Source: Pseudobdellovibrionaceae bacterium (GTDB lineage Bacteria; Bdellovibrionota; Bdellovibrionia; Bdellovibrionales; JAMPXM01). Taken from it: a DNA stretch of 64,000 nucleotides. A program made the translations under genes and the position numbers. This document shows positions 25,882 to 34,205 of this stretch, piece after piece. The stretch spans positions 194,585 through 258,584 of the forward strand of contig JAJTYM010000001.1 of NCBI GenBank assembly GCA_021463345.1. The letters are read 5' to 3'. Position 1 is the stretch's first letter, and each line of letters begins with the position of its first letter. Below the pieces are notes generated by a model. The model searched no databases and had not been told where the DNA came from. It saw only the letters and a list, made by a program, of their open reading frames with translations.

Positions 25882-27216
25882 TCAGCCTCCCCGCCGGGGG
25901 AAGGCCCGCGTGTCCTCGATGCGCTCGATACCGGTGAGCGCCATGAACAACCGATCCATCCCAAGCGCGATCCCCCCCGAGGGCGGCAATCCCTGATAGA
26001 GCGCGTTCACGAGTTCTTCGTCATGGGGAACCGGAGGCTTTCCGCTCGCGGCCCTTTCCGCCGAATCCCGGCGAAAACGCTCGACGTTCGCGTCCGGGTC
26101 GTTGAGCTCGTGAAAGGCGTTGGCGATCTCCAGCCCCTTCCAATAAATCTCGAACCGGTCCGCCCATCCGTCTGGTCCGATCCGCGCGAGAGCCGCCTGG
26201 CTCGGCGGATACCCGGCGACGAGCCATGGCCCGTCGGCCGCGAGTTCGGGCTCGATGCGGGCGAGAAACAAACGGAAAAACACCTCGTCCCACGTGTCGG
26301 TCGCGTCGACCGCGACGGCTTGGTCCGCGGCGAGCCGCAACAAATCCGTTTTCGGCGTCGACGGCGAAAGTTCGAAGCCGAAACGGCGCTGGAACAGGTC
26401 GCGCATCGTCACGCGAACGAGCGAGGCGGGCGCGGGAACGCCGAGAGCGGCGGCGGCCGCCGCCATCAGCTCATCGCAGTCCGCGGCGATGGCGTCGAGA
26501 TTCGAGTAGGCCCTGTACCACTCGAGCATCAGGAATTCGAACTGGTGATGGCTCCCGCTTTCGTTGTTCCGAAAGCACTCCTTGAGCTCGAACACGCGCG
26601 TGAACCCCCCGGCCAGGAGCTTTTTCAAATGGAACTCGGGGCTCGTCGGCAGGAACGACGCGGCCTCGCTCGAGCCGAAGACGATTTTCGTGACGAACGG
26701 CTCGAGGAAAGGCTCCGTTCCGGGCGAGGGAACCAGCGTCGGCGTGCGCGCCTCGTTGAACCCCCGCGCGACGAAAAAACGGCGGACCGATTCAGTGAAC
26801 GCGCCCCATCTCGAGGCCGCCTGCGGCGACCAATGGAGGCGGAACGGAACGGGTTCCGGGCGATGTCGCCACGAGCGGTCGTCCGCGGCGAAGAGGAGGA
26901 GAACGCCCCGAGCCGCGAGCGCGCCGTCGATCATCCACCCATCGATGGCGAGCAGGTCCCCTTCCCGCAGGACCGCCGGATCGAACGGCGGCGGCTCGCC
27001 CCGCGCGCCCTGCGGGAGCCAAACCGAAGCGGCGAACCGCACCGGGACCCTCCCGCCCCCCGAACACAACGTCCACGACGAACCATCCCTCAAAAGACGC
27101 CCTCCCGCGCGGACCGGCCCGGCGGCCGCGGCGGCCGCGGCGCAGTCCAGGGTCCCCGTCGCGTCCGAAGGGGGGTATCGCCGCCAGTGCGCGGCCAGAA
27201 ACTCGTCTCGATTCAC
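25882..27216 (-). CDS. epmA: EpmA-like class II lysyl-tRNA-synthetase paralogue with N-terminal extension
   Basis: A protein of 444 aa. Residues about 130-440 match EpmA (PoxA/GenX), which attaches beta-lysine to elongation factor P: class II motif 2 (FELKECFRNNESGSHHQFEFLMLEWY) and motif 3 (GGIALGMDRLFMAL). EpmA is normally about 325 aa and lacks the OB-fold anticodon-binding domain. Here about 125 extra N-terminal residues (VRAGGRLLRDGSSWTL ... LREGDLLAIDGWMI) look like a degenerate OB-fold. EF-P and EpmB are not in the window. A divergent LysRS is the alternative. It lies 34 bp downstream of the secreted barrel protein gene. Confidence 0.8.
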   Translation of the reverse strand: MNRDEFLAAHWRRYPPSDATGTLDCAAAAAAAGPVRAGGRLLRDGSSWTLCSGGGRVPVRFAASVWLPQGARGEPPPFDPAVLREGDLLAIDGWMIDGALAARGVLLLFAADDRSWRHRPEPVPFRLHWSPQAASRWGAFTESVRRFFVARGFNEARTPTLVPSPGTEPFLEPFVTKIVFGSSEAASFLPTSPEFHLKKLLAGGFTRVFELKECFRNNESGSHHQFEFLMLEWYRAYSNLDAIAADCDELMAAAAAALGVPAPASLVRVTMRDLFQRRFGFELSPSTPKTDLLRLAADQAVAVDATDTWDEVFFRLFLARIEPELAADGPWLVAGYPPSQAALARIGPDGWADRFEIYWKGLEIANAFHELNDPDANVERFRRDSAERAASGKPPVPHDEELVNALYQGLPPSGGIALGMDRLFMALTGIERIEDTRAFPRRGG

Positions 27217-27250
27217 TCTCGAATCTCCGATTCGCGCGGTCGGCGGGGGG

Positions 27251-28891
27251 TCAAAGCAGGAACACTCCCCGCAAGAAATACCCGCTGTGGGTTTCGGTCG
27301 TGCCCTTGTCTCCCGCCAACGGGAGCGTCAAATACTGGTAGCGGTAACCGGCTTCGAGCGAAAACCAGTCGTTGACGTTGAACCTCATTCCCGGCGTGCT
27401 GCCGAAACCGTAACTGAACGGGATCTGACCCGTCTGCTGGCTCGTGGCGATCAACGGGTACTGGCCCTCGGCCGAAACAAAGACCATGAAGCGCGGCCTC
27501 AGGACCTTCTGGTAACGGAGCTCGAGGAACGGGGAATAGCGCGTGCTGTCCTCCAGGACGCGCGTGAGGTTCCTGCTCTTCACGCTCGCCGAGTATTGGC
27601 TGATCCAAGCGCCCGCGGACACCGTGTAGCCGCTCTTGAACCCGCCCACGGACCTGATCTGATAAGCGCCTTGCAAGGCGAAGTACCCGAGCGTCTCGGC
27701 GTCGTCGGAGGCGTAGCCGTACCAGATGTTGGAGAACCAACGGTCGCCGCCCATCCCCACCTGCACGAAAGGCGTCGCTTTCATCTCGTATTGGCGGTTG
27801 AGGTTGGCGACGCCCTTGATCTCGCTTTCGATGGTGAGGAGCTCCGGCCCGAAGGAGACCCAGAACGACGGTTCGGTCGTCACTCGGACGGTCGCGATCT
27901 GGCTCGGCGGCTCCGCGTCCTTGTGCGCGATCTTCGAGTACTCTCCGATCGCGCCGCGACGGTCGACGATCCGACCGACCGACGCGTCTGGCCCGATGGC
28001 CCCGGTGACTTCGACGACGCCGACGGCCTCGCGCTCGCCGCCCAGGTTCGGCTCAACACCGGAGAATTCGAACACTTTGAGCATCGTCCCCTTGGTCACG
28101 CCGTGGTTTTCACCGAGGTTGACCTCGACGGTCTCGCCGGTCACGCGCGTGATGAAACCTCGGAACGGGGTCTTTCCGACGAAACCGTCGACCGCGGCGG
28201 CCACCATGTCCCCCCTGCCGGCGTCATCGAACGTTTTCGGCGCGGGGCTCTTGAACGTCCCGACGACCCGCCCGGACCGGCCGCTGACGAGCCTCATGGT
28301 CACGCCGCCGGCGGAGACTTCCCCCAAGAGCAGCGCATCGACACCGCGCTTTTTCGCCAGTTCGACGAGCGCCGGGCCATGGTCCACGACCGTTTGCTTG
28401 AGGCACGACGCGAGGAAGTAGCTCTTTTGGCTCATGGCCGCGGCGACATCCTCGCAGAAGCGCACGGCGCCCTCGCCCGCGAACCCGCCTGGGCCGCCGA
28501 CGCCTTCGGCGAAAACGCCGACGCCGACGGTGCGGAACGCGGTTTCGCCGGCGGCCGTCGCTTTCGGCCCGAGCCTCCCCTCCTCTTTCGGGGCGCCGGG
28601 CCGGGCGAGCTTCCTCTTTCCGGTCGCGGGCGACGGCCGTGGAGATGACTGAGACGACGGCTTGCGCGACGGTTTGCGCGACGCCTTGGGCGATGCCTTG
28701 GACGAGGGCGCGCGCGGAGATCCATGCGGCGGCGCCTTCGCCGCGGGTCGCCTCTTGCCGGAAGATCTCTTCTTCTCGGCGCCCGACGGGCGCGCTTTGG
28801 CGGCCCACGCGTCGTCAGTCGGCGCGGCCGCGAACGCGAACAGGAGGGCCGCGACGAACGGCGCCAACGCGGAGGAACGCAAATGCTTCAT
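27251..28891 (-). CDS. Secreted protein with Lys/Ser/Pro-rich linker, FlgT-like domain and C-terminal barrel
   Basis: A protein of 546 aa. Signal peptide (APFVAALLFAFAAAPTDDAWA), then about 70 residues of Ser/Pro/Lys/Arg repeats (SKASPKASRKPSRKPS type) and a globular region (about 115-240). A small beta-domain follows (about 245-300; GFITRVTGETVEVNLGENHG) resembling the FlgT C-terminal domain. The C-terminal 220 residues read as an outer-membrane barrel with aromatic-rich alternating strands. SD GAGAGGG lies upstream of the ATG. The basic linker would suit binding to peptidoglycan or LPS. Function unknown; the gene is divergent from the SH3/barrel gene. Confidence 0.72.
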   Translation of the reverse strand: MKHLRSSALAPFVAALLFAFAAAPTDDAWAAKARPSGAEKKRSSGKRRPAAKAPPHGSPRAPSSKASPKASRKPSRKPSSQSSPRPSPATGKRKLARPGAPKEEGRLGPKATAAGETAFRTVGVGVFAEGVGGPGGFAGEGAVRFCEDVAAAMSQKSYFLASCLKQTVVDHGPALVELAKKRGVDALLLGEVSAGGVTMRLVSGRSGRVVGTFKSPAPKTFDDAGRGDMVAAAVDGFVGKTPFRGFITRVTGETVEVNLGENHGVTKGTMLKVFEFSGVEPNLGGEREAVGVVEVTGAIGPDASVGRIVDRRGAIGEYSKIAHKDAEPPSQIATVRVTTEPSFWVSFGPELLTIESEIKGVANLNRQYEMKATPFVQVGMGGDRWFSNIWYGYASDDAETLGYFALQGAYQIRSVGGFKSGYTVSAGAWISQYSASVKSRNLTRVLEDSTRYSPFLELRYQKVLRPRFMVFVSAEGQYPLIATSQQTGQIPFSYGFGSTPGMRFNVNDWFSLEAGYRYQYLTLPLAGDKGTTETHSGYFLRGVFLL

Positions 28892-29032
28892 GGTGTTTCC
28901 CTCTCATTCCAGCGTATCGCAGATCGGAACGCGAAGGAACGCCCACCGCCTGGGAAAGCGCGGCCGCGCTCAAAAACCATCGGCCGCTCCCTGGCCTTTC
29001 GCAAAGGAACTCGCGCGCCGCCCTCAGGTCAG

Positions 29033-29062
29033 TTGACAGCGGGAAACGGCACTACCCACAAT
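29033..29062 (+). promoter_or_regulatory. Leaderless promoter of the SH3/barrel gene
   Basis: TTGACA (29033-29038), 18 nt, CACAAT (29057-29062), then only 5 nt to the ATG at 29068. The consensus -35 and the position predict that transcription begins at the start codon. There is no SD. Confidence 0.65.
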
Positions 29063-29067
29063 GGGGC

Positions 29068-29844
29068 ATGCCCTCGCCTCGACGACTCCCCCCTTGTTTC
29101 GGGCCGCTTCTCGCCGTCCTCCTGTCTCTCCCAGGTCTCGCGGAAGCCAAAACGGCTCTGATGACGTTTGGCGAGCGCGTGACGGTCTATGCGGGGCCGG
29201 GGACGTTCTACCGGCCTTTGGTCGTGGTTCCCGGCGGCACGGAGCTGCAGACCGCGGAGAAGACGACAAAGAACAAACACGGCGAGTTCTACAAGGTCCT
29301 CGTCAAATTGAGCGATAAGAGGCGCGCCGTCGGCTACGTCCCGATCAACGCGAACGTGCGCAGGAAATCCGACGGCGACATCGGGGAAGACCTGGAGAGT
29401 TTCCAAGAGTACCCGTTCGCCGGCCGCTCCCTCCAATTCTCGTATTCGCAGTTCAAAACCCAACGCAGCCTCGCGACCACGGGCTTCGTCAGGTACGTGG
29501 GCCCGGGCTTTTACCTGAAAGGTTTCGGCGGGGCTTTCCACTCGCCGGGCGGCATCTCCCCTCTCGTCGGTGGGGAATTCGGCAACGACGCCCCCCTGCA
29601 CCGCAATTTCTCCGGCTTCACCTCGCTCACCTTCGGCGTTTTCTTCCGCCCCAAGGAGGGCGCGCTTTTCGCCGGCAACAAGAAAGACCTTTCGAATTTC
29701 CTCGCTCAGACAGCCATGGGCCTCCGCTACAACGTCAAGAACACCGCCTCCTTCTCGATCGGCGGCACGCAGGCGGCGTTGTTCAGCGCGAACAACAGCC
29801 TGGTGACCTTCGGCGCCGTCGTCACGGCCGAGTGGGGTCTGTGA
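29068..29844 (+). CDS. Secreted SH3-like domain plus beta-barrel protein
   Basis: A protein of 258 aa. Signal peptide FGPLLAVLLSLPGLAEA. Residues about 30-105 resemble a bacterial SH3 domain (GERVTVYAGPGTFYRPL, FYKVLVKLSDKRRAVGYVP). The rest (about 120-258) is strand-rich and aromatic and ends VVTAEWGL, like an outer-membrane barrel. The ATG at 29068 is supported by the signal peptide and by the leaderless promoter. The stop codon directly abuts the DUF3570 gene, so the two are coupled. It may link peptidoglycan to the outer membrane; that is inference. Confidence 0.72.
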   Translation: MPSPRRLPPCFGPLLAVLLSLPGLAEAKTALMTFGERVTVYAGPGTFYRPLVVVPGGTELQTAEKTTKNKHGEFYKVLVKLSDKRRAVGYVPINANVRRKSDGDIGEDLESFQEYPFAGRSLQFSYSQFKTQRSLATTGFVRYVGPGFYLKGFGGAFHSPGGISPLVGGEFGNDAPLHRNFSGFTSLTFGVFFRPKEGALFAGNKKDLSNFLAQTAMGLRYNVKNTASFSIGGTQAALFSANNSLVTFGAVVTAEWGL

Positions 29845-30981
29845 ATGCGCGCCCCGACCCGGCACCGCAACCGGCTCCGCGCCATCCTGGCGGTCGTCTC
29901 GATGGCCGCCGCGGCCCCGCGCGCGATGGGCGCGACGGTGGAGGCGTCCACCCTGCTGAGGCACTACGACGACGGCGACACGCAGGTGACGTCCCCGTCC
30001 CTGGACGTCGGCACGACCTTCAACAACGATCGGATGAAACTCGGCGTGGGCGTCGCGAGCGACGTCCTGACGAGCTCGAGCAGCGACGTGCGGACCTATT
30101 CGTCGAAAGGCAAGATCACCGACAACCGCAAGGAGTTCTCGACCAGTTTCGAGACGGCGGTTCCCGACGGCACGATGGGCTTCGGCTACATACAGTCCGA
30201 CGAGGCCGACTACCACTCGAAGATCGTGATGGCGAGCGCGACGCGCGAGTTCTTCCAGAAAAACACCGTGATCGGCCTCGGTTTCTCCAACGGCCAGGAC
30301 CGGATCGGCGACGCCGGCAACCCGGATTTCGACGAGCCGATGAACCACCAGGTCTACTCGCTCTCGCTCACGCAGGTCCTCTCCCGCCTGAGCTTGATCC
30401 AGTTCCTGTACGACTTCCGCGTCGAGAGCGGCTACGTCATGAGCCCCTACAGGAAAGCGAAGCTCAAGGACGCGGCGGGGGCGATCCTCCCATCGCTCAC
30501 CGAGAACCACCCGCGCACGCGCAATCGCAACGCGCTGGCGGCGAAGTACAACTTTTACTCGCAGCCGCTCGACGTCAGCTTCGCGACGACGTACCGGTTC
30601 TACATCGACAGCTGGGCGGTGCGCTCGCACACGCTCGAGGAGCGCGTCAGCAAGGAGCTGGGCAAGCGTTGGTCCCTCTCGTTGATCCTGCGCTACTACA
30701 CGCAGTCGAAAGCCGTTTTTTACCAGGATTATTACGAGAGCGGGAGCGCCCTCCCGTTCCGAACCGGGAATACGACGCTCGCCACCTACAATTCGGTGCT
30801 TCTCGGCCTCCGTCCGCAGTATAATCTGACCAATCACCTGTCGTTGTACGCGAAGTACGAATATTACCTTCAAGCGTTCAATGACGCGTCGGACGCAGGC
30901 GATTATTTCGACCCGAACGACGATAAGAAACTGACAACGAACGCCCAGGTCGTCGGACTCGGGTTGAACGCCAAGTTCTAA
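29845..30981 (+). CDS. DUF3570 outer-membrane protein
   Basis: A protein of 378 aa. Signal peptide (AILAVVSMAAAAPRAMGA), then a long barrel sequence with repeated aromatic strands and a terminal Phe (VVGLGLNAKF). STLLRHYDDGDTQVTSPS and FSTSFETAVPDGTMGFGYIQSDEADY match the DUF3570 pattern as I know it. From memory, DUF3570 genes commonly sit beside a thioredoxin, a DUF4266 lipoprotein and apbE; all four types occur within the next 8 kb. The ATG follows the preceding stop with no gap. Role unproven, but an outer-membrane component of an envelope redox pathway is plausible. Confidence 0.78.
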   Translation: MRAPTRHRNRLRAILAVVSMAAAAPRAMGATVEASTLLRHYDDGDTQVTSPSLDVGTTFNNDRMKLGVGVASDVLTSSSSDVRTYSSKGKITDNRKEFSTSFETAVPDGTMGFGYIQSDEADYHSKIVMASATREFFQKNTVIGLGFSNGQDRIGDAGNPDFDEPMNHQVYSLSLTQVLSRLSLIQFLYDFRVESGYVMSPYRKAKLKDAAGAILPSLTENHPRTRNRNALAAKYNFYSQPLDVSFATTYRFYIDSWAVRSHTLEERVSKELGKRWSLSLILRYYTQSKAVFYQDYYESGSALPFRTGNTTLATYNSVLLGLRPQYNLTNHLSLYAKYEYYLQAFNDASDAGDYFDPNDDKKLTTNAQVVGLGLNAKF

Positions 30982-31007
30982 ACGCCAAGCCCTAGGAGTG
31001 TCACAAA

Positions 31008-31520
31008 ATGAAACTGCTCGCGCGCACGTTCCTGATCGCCGCCTCAGCCATCGCCGTCTCCACGGCCGTTACCGCCGAGGCGAAAATCAAAAAAGGCGAC
31101 AAATTCCCCGCGATCCCGCTGATGACGCTCGACGGGAAGAAGAAATTCGACATGAAAGAGCTCAAGGGCAAGGTCGCCATCGTCGATTTCTGGGCCCAAT
31201 GGTGCGAGCCGTGCAAGATCTCGATGCCGTTCCTCAACGAGATGGCCAAGAAATACAAAGGGAAGCTCGTCGTCGTCGGCATCAACGTCGACGAGGACGT
31301 GAACCTCGCCCACTCGTTCCTCAAGGACCACCCGGCCTCGAGCGTGAAGTTCCTGACGGACGCAAAAAACGAGTTCGTCAAGCAGGCCGGCGTGAACACG
31401 ATGCCGTCCTCGTTCATCCTGGACAAAAAAGGCGTGGTGAGGGTGGCTCACGAGGGCTTCCGCGAGGATGACAAAGCCTTGATGAAAAAAGAGATCGAGA
31501 AGCTGCTCAAGGGGAAGTGA
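31008..31520 (+). CDS. TlpA-like periplasmic thioredoxin
   Basis: A protein of 170 aa with a signal peptide (LIAASAIAVSTAVTAEA) and a thioredoxin fold. The active site is WCEPCK in DFWAQWCEPCKISMP, and the cis-Pro loop is NTMPSSFIL. It is an exported thiol-disulphide oxidoreductase of the TlpA/ResA class. A common task is keeping haem-binding or copper-site cysteines reduced. Here it sits between a DUF3570 and a DUF4266 gene, upstream of several CxxCH proteins. SD AGGAG lies 9 nt before the ATG. Confidence 0.92.
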   Translation: MKLLARTFLIAASAIAVSTAVTAEAKIKKGDKFPAIPLMTLDGKKKFDMKELKGKVAIVDFWAQWCEPCKISMPFLNEMAKKYKGKLVVVGINVDEDVNLAHSFLKDHPASSVKFLTDAKNEFVKQAGVNTMPSSFILDKKGVVRVAHEGFREDDKALMKKEIEKLLKGK

Positions 31521-31566
31521 GCGGCGGGGAACGAGCGGGCCCTCCCACGCTCGAAAGCGAGACGCC

Positions 31567-31794
31567 ATGAGAACATTCCGGTTTTTCAGCGCCATCCTGG
31601 CCGTTTCCCTGCTGTGCGGCTGCAACACGCTGAACAAGCGCTTGAACGCGTACGAGCGGAACATCCTCTCCAAACCGGGGATGGCCCTCATCGAAAATCC
31701 GAAGGAGACGACCGCCATGAACCACATGTTCAACGCCCGTGAAGGCTCCGTCGGAGGCCTCGGCGGAGCCGGAGGCGGTTGTGGCTGCAACTAA
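31567..31794 (+). CDS. DUF4266 small lipoprotein with Gly/Cys tail
   Basis: A protein of 75 aa. The lipobox SLLCGC follows a short signal sequence, so the mature protein is only about 55 residues. The segment NILSKPGMALIENP and the tail GGLGGAGGGCGCN are the hallmarks of DUF4266. The two adjacent cysteines at the end could bind metal or be modified. The end of the gene overlaps the start of the following haem lipoprotein by 14 bp. The context (thioredoxin, DUF3570, cytochromes, apbE) suggests an envelope redox role. No biochemical function is known to me. Confidence 0.85.
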   Translation: MRTFRFFSAILAVSLLCGCNTLNKRLNAYERNILSKPGMALIENPKETTAMNHMFNAREGSVGGLGGAGGGCGCN

Positions 31795-32194
31795 CGGGGC
31801 GAAAACGGCGGTCCTTGGCCTGCTGATCTCGCTCCAGGGCTGCGCGGTGCAGGTCTCGGAGGATACTCCCGGAGCCGCCGGAGCCTGCGATCCGACGGTC
31901 GCGCAGCTGAGCGACTTCAATCCCCCGCTCACCGCGATCCTGCAGAACGGCGGGTCGCTCCCCGGCGGCAAAGTCGCTTGTGGCAGCTGCCATCTCACGA
32001 ACTCCGGCAACCCGGCGAGCGCTCGTTTCGGGATCCTCCCCGGAAACGACCCCGCGGCGCAGACGGCGAATTTCTGCAGCGTTTTCCCGAAAGCGGATCA
32101 ATTCCGGAAGGGGTACCTGAAGGTCTCGCACCTCGGCGGGGCCTACGACGACAGCGACGTCCAGGCTCTGATCGACTGGGCGAACGCGCTCTGA
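31781..32194 (+). CDS. Mono-haem cytochrome c-type lipoprotein
   Basis: A protein of 137 aa from the GTG at 31781, which has GGAGG 5 nt upstream inside the end of the DUF4266 gene. The N-terminus gives a lipobox (LLISLQGC). One CxxCH haem-attachment motif, CGSCH, sits at about residue 65, followed by a Cys (NFCSVF) and a C-terminal helix DSDVQALIDWANAL typical of small class I c-type domains. The overlap with DUF4266 implies coupled translation. It is probably an electron carrier tethered to an envelope membrane. Confidence 0.8.
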   Translation: MAATNGAKTAVLGLLISLQGCAVQVSEDTPGAAGACDPTVAQLSDFNPPLTAILQNGGSLPGGKVACGSCHLTNSGNPASARFGILPGNDPAAQTANFCSVFPKADQFRKGYLKVSHLGGAYDDSDVQALIDWANAL

Positions 32195-32822
32195 ACCATC
32201 GTGCTCGCCGCCGCGAGCGCGACGCCCGCCCTCACCGACCGTCATCATCACATCATCATAAGACCGACCGGCGCCGGGAGAAAATCTCTTGAGAGGGAAC
32301 GGTTCAGTGTGCCCGCGCTCATTTTTTCCCGATCTGATGCGCACTGGCCCGCCCCTTGCTCGGGTTGGCGCGCGAAGCCTGTCACCTGGCTGACACCCTC
32401 CACGCGCGAGAAACCGGTGAGCGACGAAAAACGTCAGACCTGCCAAGAAAGTGCCATGAAAAACGAGCCGGAACGGGACAAAGACGGGATGGCGCGCGGC
32501 CGGCGGCGAGCTCGAAAACAGGATCACGGCCGCGAACCGGCCAAACCAGGCCCCGTTCGCGCCAATCCGGAGCGGAACCGCCCCGGATGAACCGTCAACG
32601 GCGCGCAACAGTTGCACAGCGACTGGTCGACTGTCAGCGCTTAGACGGGAAGTGACGATTTCGAGCGGCTTCCTTCGAGCTAGGGCTGGCAAGACCCTTG
32701 CTCTACAGGCTCATGTGGGTCGTTTCGGGGGGAACGCGGCGACCGTATCGATTCGATGCGGTCGATCGGTCTTCTCCCAACGGAACGCGGAAGAGAATTT
32801 CGCCGTTCAAGGGGTTAAGGGC
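32195..32822. other. 628-bp gene-free stretch ahead of the cytochrome/DUF1501 block
   Basis: No reading frame here looks like a protein and no known RNA was recognised. A TGTCA/TGACA inverted repeat with a 6-nt spacer lies at 32380-32395. An ATTTTTT run at about 32330 might end transcription of the upstream operon, but no clean stem precedes it. The length suggests a regulated promoter or a small RNA for the downstream block. Confidence 0.4.
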
Positions 32823-34142
32823 ATGAAGAAACGAACTGACGCACCGACCGACCGCCTCTTCGAGAAGATCGGCAAGATCGGAATGGTCCTTCCGGTCGCC
32901 GCGGCCTCACTGCTCTCGACAGGCTCCGTCGCTCAGGTCGCGGGCTCGCCCGCCAAGATGACATTGGGTTCCGCCATGCCCGATCCGAACGGTGAGATCA
33001 CCGCGGACCGGCAGCGCGCCTATCGGCTCTTCAAGGCGATCACCGGCATCGCCATCGCCATCGACGACTCGCGCCTGGCGCAGATGGAGTCCCTCATCGC
33101 CGCCGGGAACGAAAAAGGCGCGGCGGCGATCGCGACCTCCGATCCGTCCTTCTACGACGTTCAGCTCCGCGACCTCGCCCGCAAGATGTCGGTCCGCGAG
33201 GAATCCGTGACGGCGCCCCTGTCCGATTTCGTCGCCACGTTCGTCGGCGTCGCTCGCGACGGCCTGGACGCGCGCGAGTTGCTCTCCGGCAACTTCATCT
33301 ACCGCGCGGACATCGCCAAAGTCCTCGTCAACGGCCAAGGCCAACCGGAAGTGCGCAACGACACGCTCGCCGACATCGTCAATTCGAACAACCACTACGC
33401 CGATCTGCAGGCGCGCAGCTACTCTTTGTATTCGGTGCTCGTCCGGGAAAACGGCCAGCAATACAGCAATGACGGCGAGACCCTCCAGCCGATGACCGAC
33501 GCCGCCGGCCTCATCACGACCCGCCAATGGATAAGGGAACACGCCGACGCCGGCACCAACCGTCGCTTGGTCGAGTTCTCCTTCCGCCAGTTCATGTGCG
33601 CCCCGATGGAAGCCTGGATGGACGCCAGCCGACCGGACGACTTCGTCGGCCGCGACGTCGACCGGTTCCCCGGCGGCTCGCACGAGAAATACCAAGTGAC
33701 GTGCAAAGCCTGCCACACGCAGATGGACGCCTTCCGCCAGGCTTTCGCGTACGTCAACTTCGCGGGCGGACGCACGCGCCTCACCCCCGGCCAAGTCGTC
33801 GGCAAGATGAACCGCAACAGCAACATGTTCCCGTCGGGCTACTCCACGACCAACGACCGCTGGGTGAACTACGCCACGGCCCCGAGAAACGCGGACCAAT
33901 TCGGCTGGCGCGGCCCGGCCTCGGGCTCGGGGATGGCCGACTTCGGCCGCCTGCTCGCCAACTCGAAGGGTTTCAGCCGCTGCATGACCAAACGCGTGTT
34001 CGCTTCGATCTGCAAACGCGCGCCGGGGCCGGCCGAAGAGGCCGCGATCCGCGTGATCGCCGACCAGTTCGAAGGCGATTACAAACTGAAAGGCCTCGCC
34101 GAAACCGTCGCGGTCAGCCCGATCTGCATATCGAGGGAGTGA
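32823..34142 (+). CDS. Secreted mono-haem c-type protein of unknown family
   Basis: A protein of 439 aa. Signal segment IGMVLPVAAASLLSTGSVAQ. A single CxxCH motif, CKACH, lies at about residue 295 in the context KYQVTCKACHTQMDAFRQAF. Further Cys pairs near the end (FSRCMTKRVFASICKR and VSPICIS) suggest disulphides. The sequence after the haem motif resembles parts of the DUF1585/DUF1588-type proteins that accompany DUF1501/DUF1552 proteins in other phyla, but I cannot assign it firmly. The ATG at 32823 is preceded by AAGGGG/AAGGG. It is first in a same-strand set with the next three genes. Confidence 0.78.
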   Translation: MKKRTDAPTDRLFEKIGKIGMVLPVAAASLLSTGSVAQVAGSPAKMTLGSAMPDPNGEITADRQRAYRLFKAITGIAIAIDDSRLAQMESLIAAGNEKGAAAIATSDPSFYDVQLRDLARKMSVREESVTAPLSDFVATFVGVARDGLDARELLSGNFIYRADIAKVLVNGQGQPEVRNDTLADIVNSNNHYADLQARSYSLYSVLVRENGQQYSNDGETLQPMTDAAGLITTRQWIREHADAGTNRRLVEFSFRQFMCAPMEAWMDASRPDDFVGRDVDRFPGGSHEKYQVTCKACHTQMDAFRQAFAYVNFAGGRTRLTPGQVVGKMNRNSNMFPSGYSTTNDRWVNYATAPRNADQFGWRGPASGSGMADFGRLLANSKGFSRCMTKRVFASICKRAPGPAEEAAIRVIADQFEGDYKLKGLAETVAVSPICISRE

Positions 34143-34205
34143 CAGGACCGAGAGCTCGTGAATGAAAGAAGCCGCCGGAACGCGCAGAACATGGGGAATT
34201 TAGCC

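Noticed and set aside
32652..32822. A 57-codon N-terminal extension of the mono-haem protein at 32.8 kb
   Set aside because: It would place the signal peptide internally; the ATG at 32823 gives a normal exported start with a purine-rich SD.
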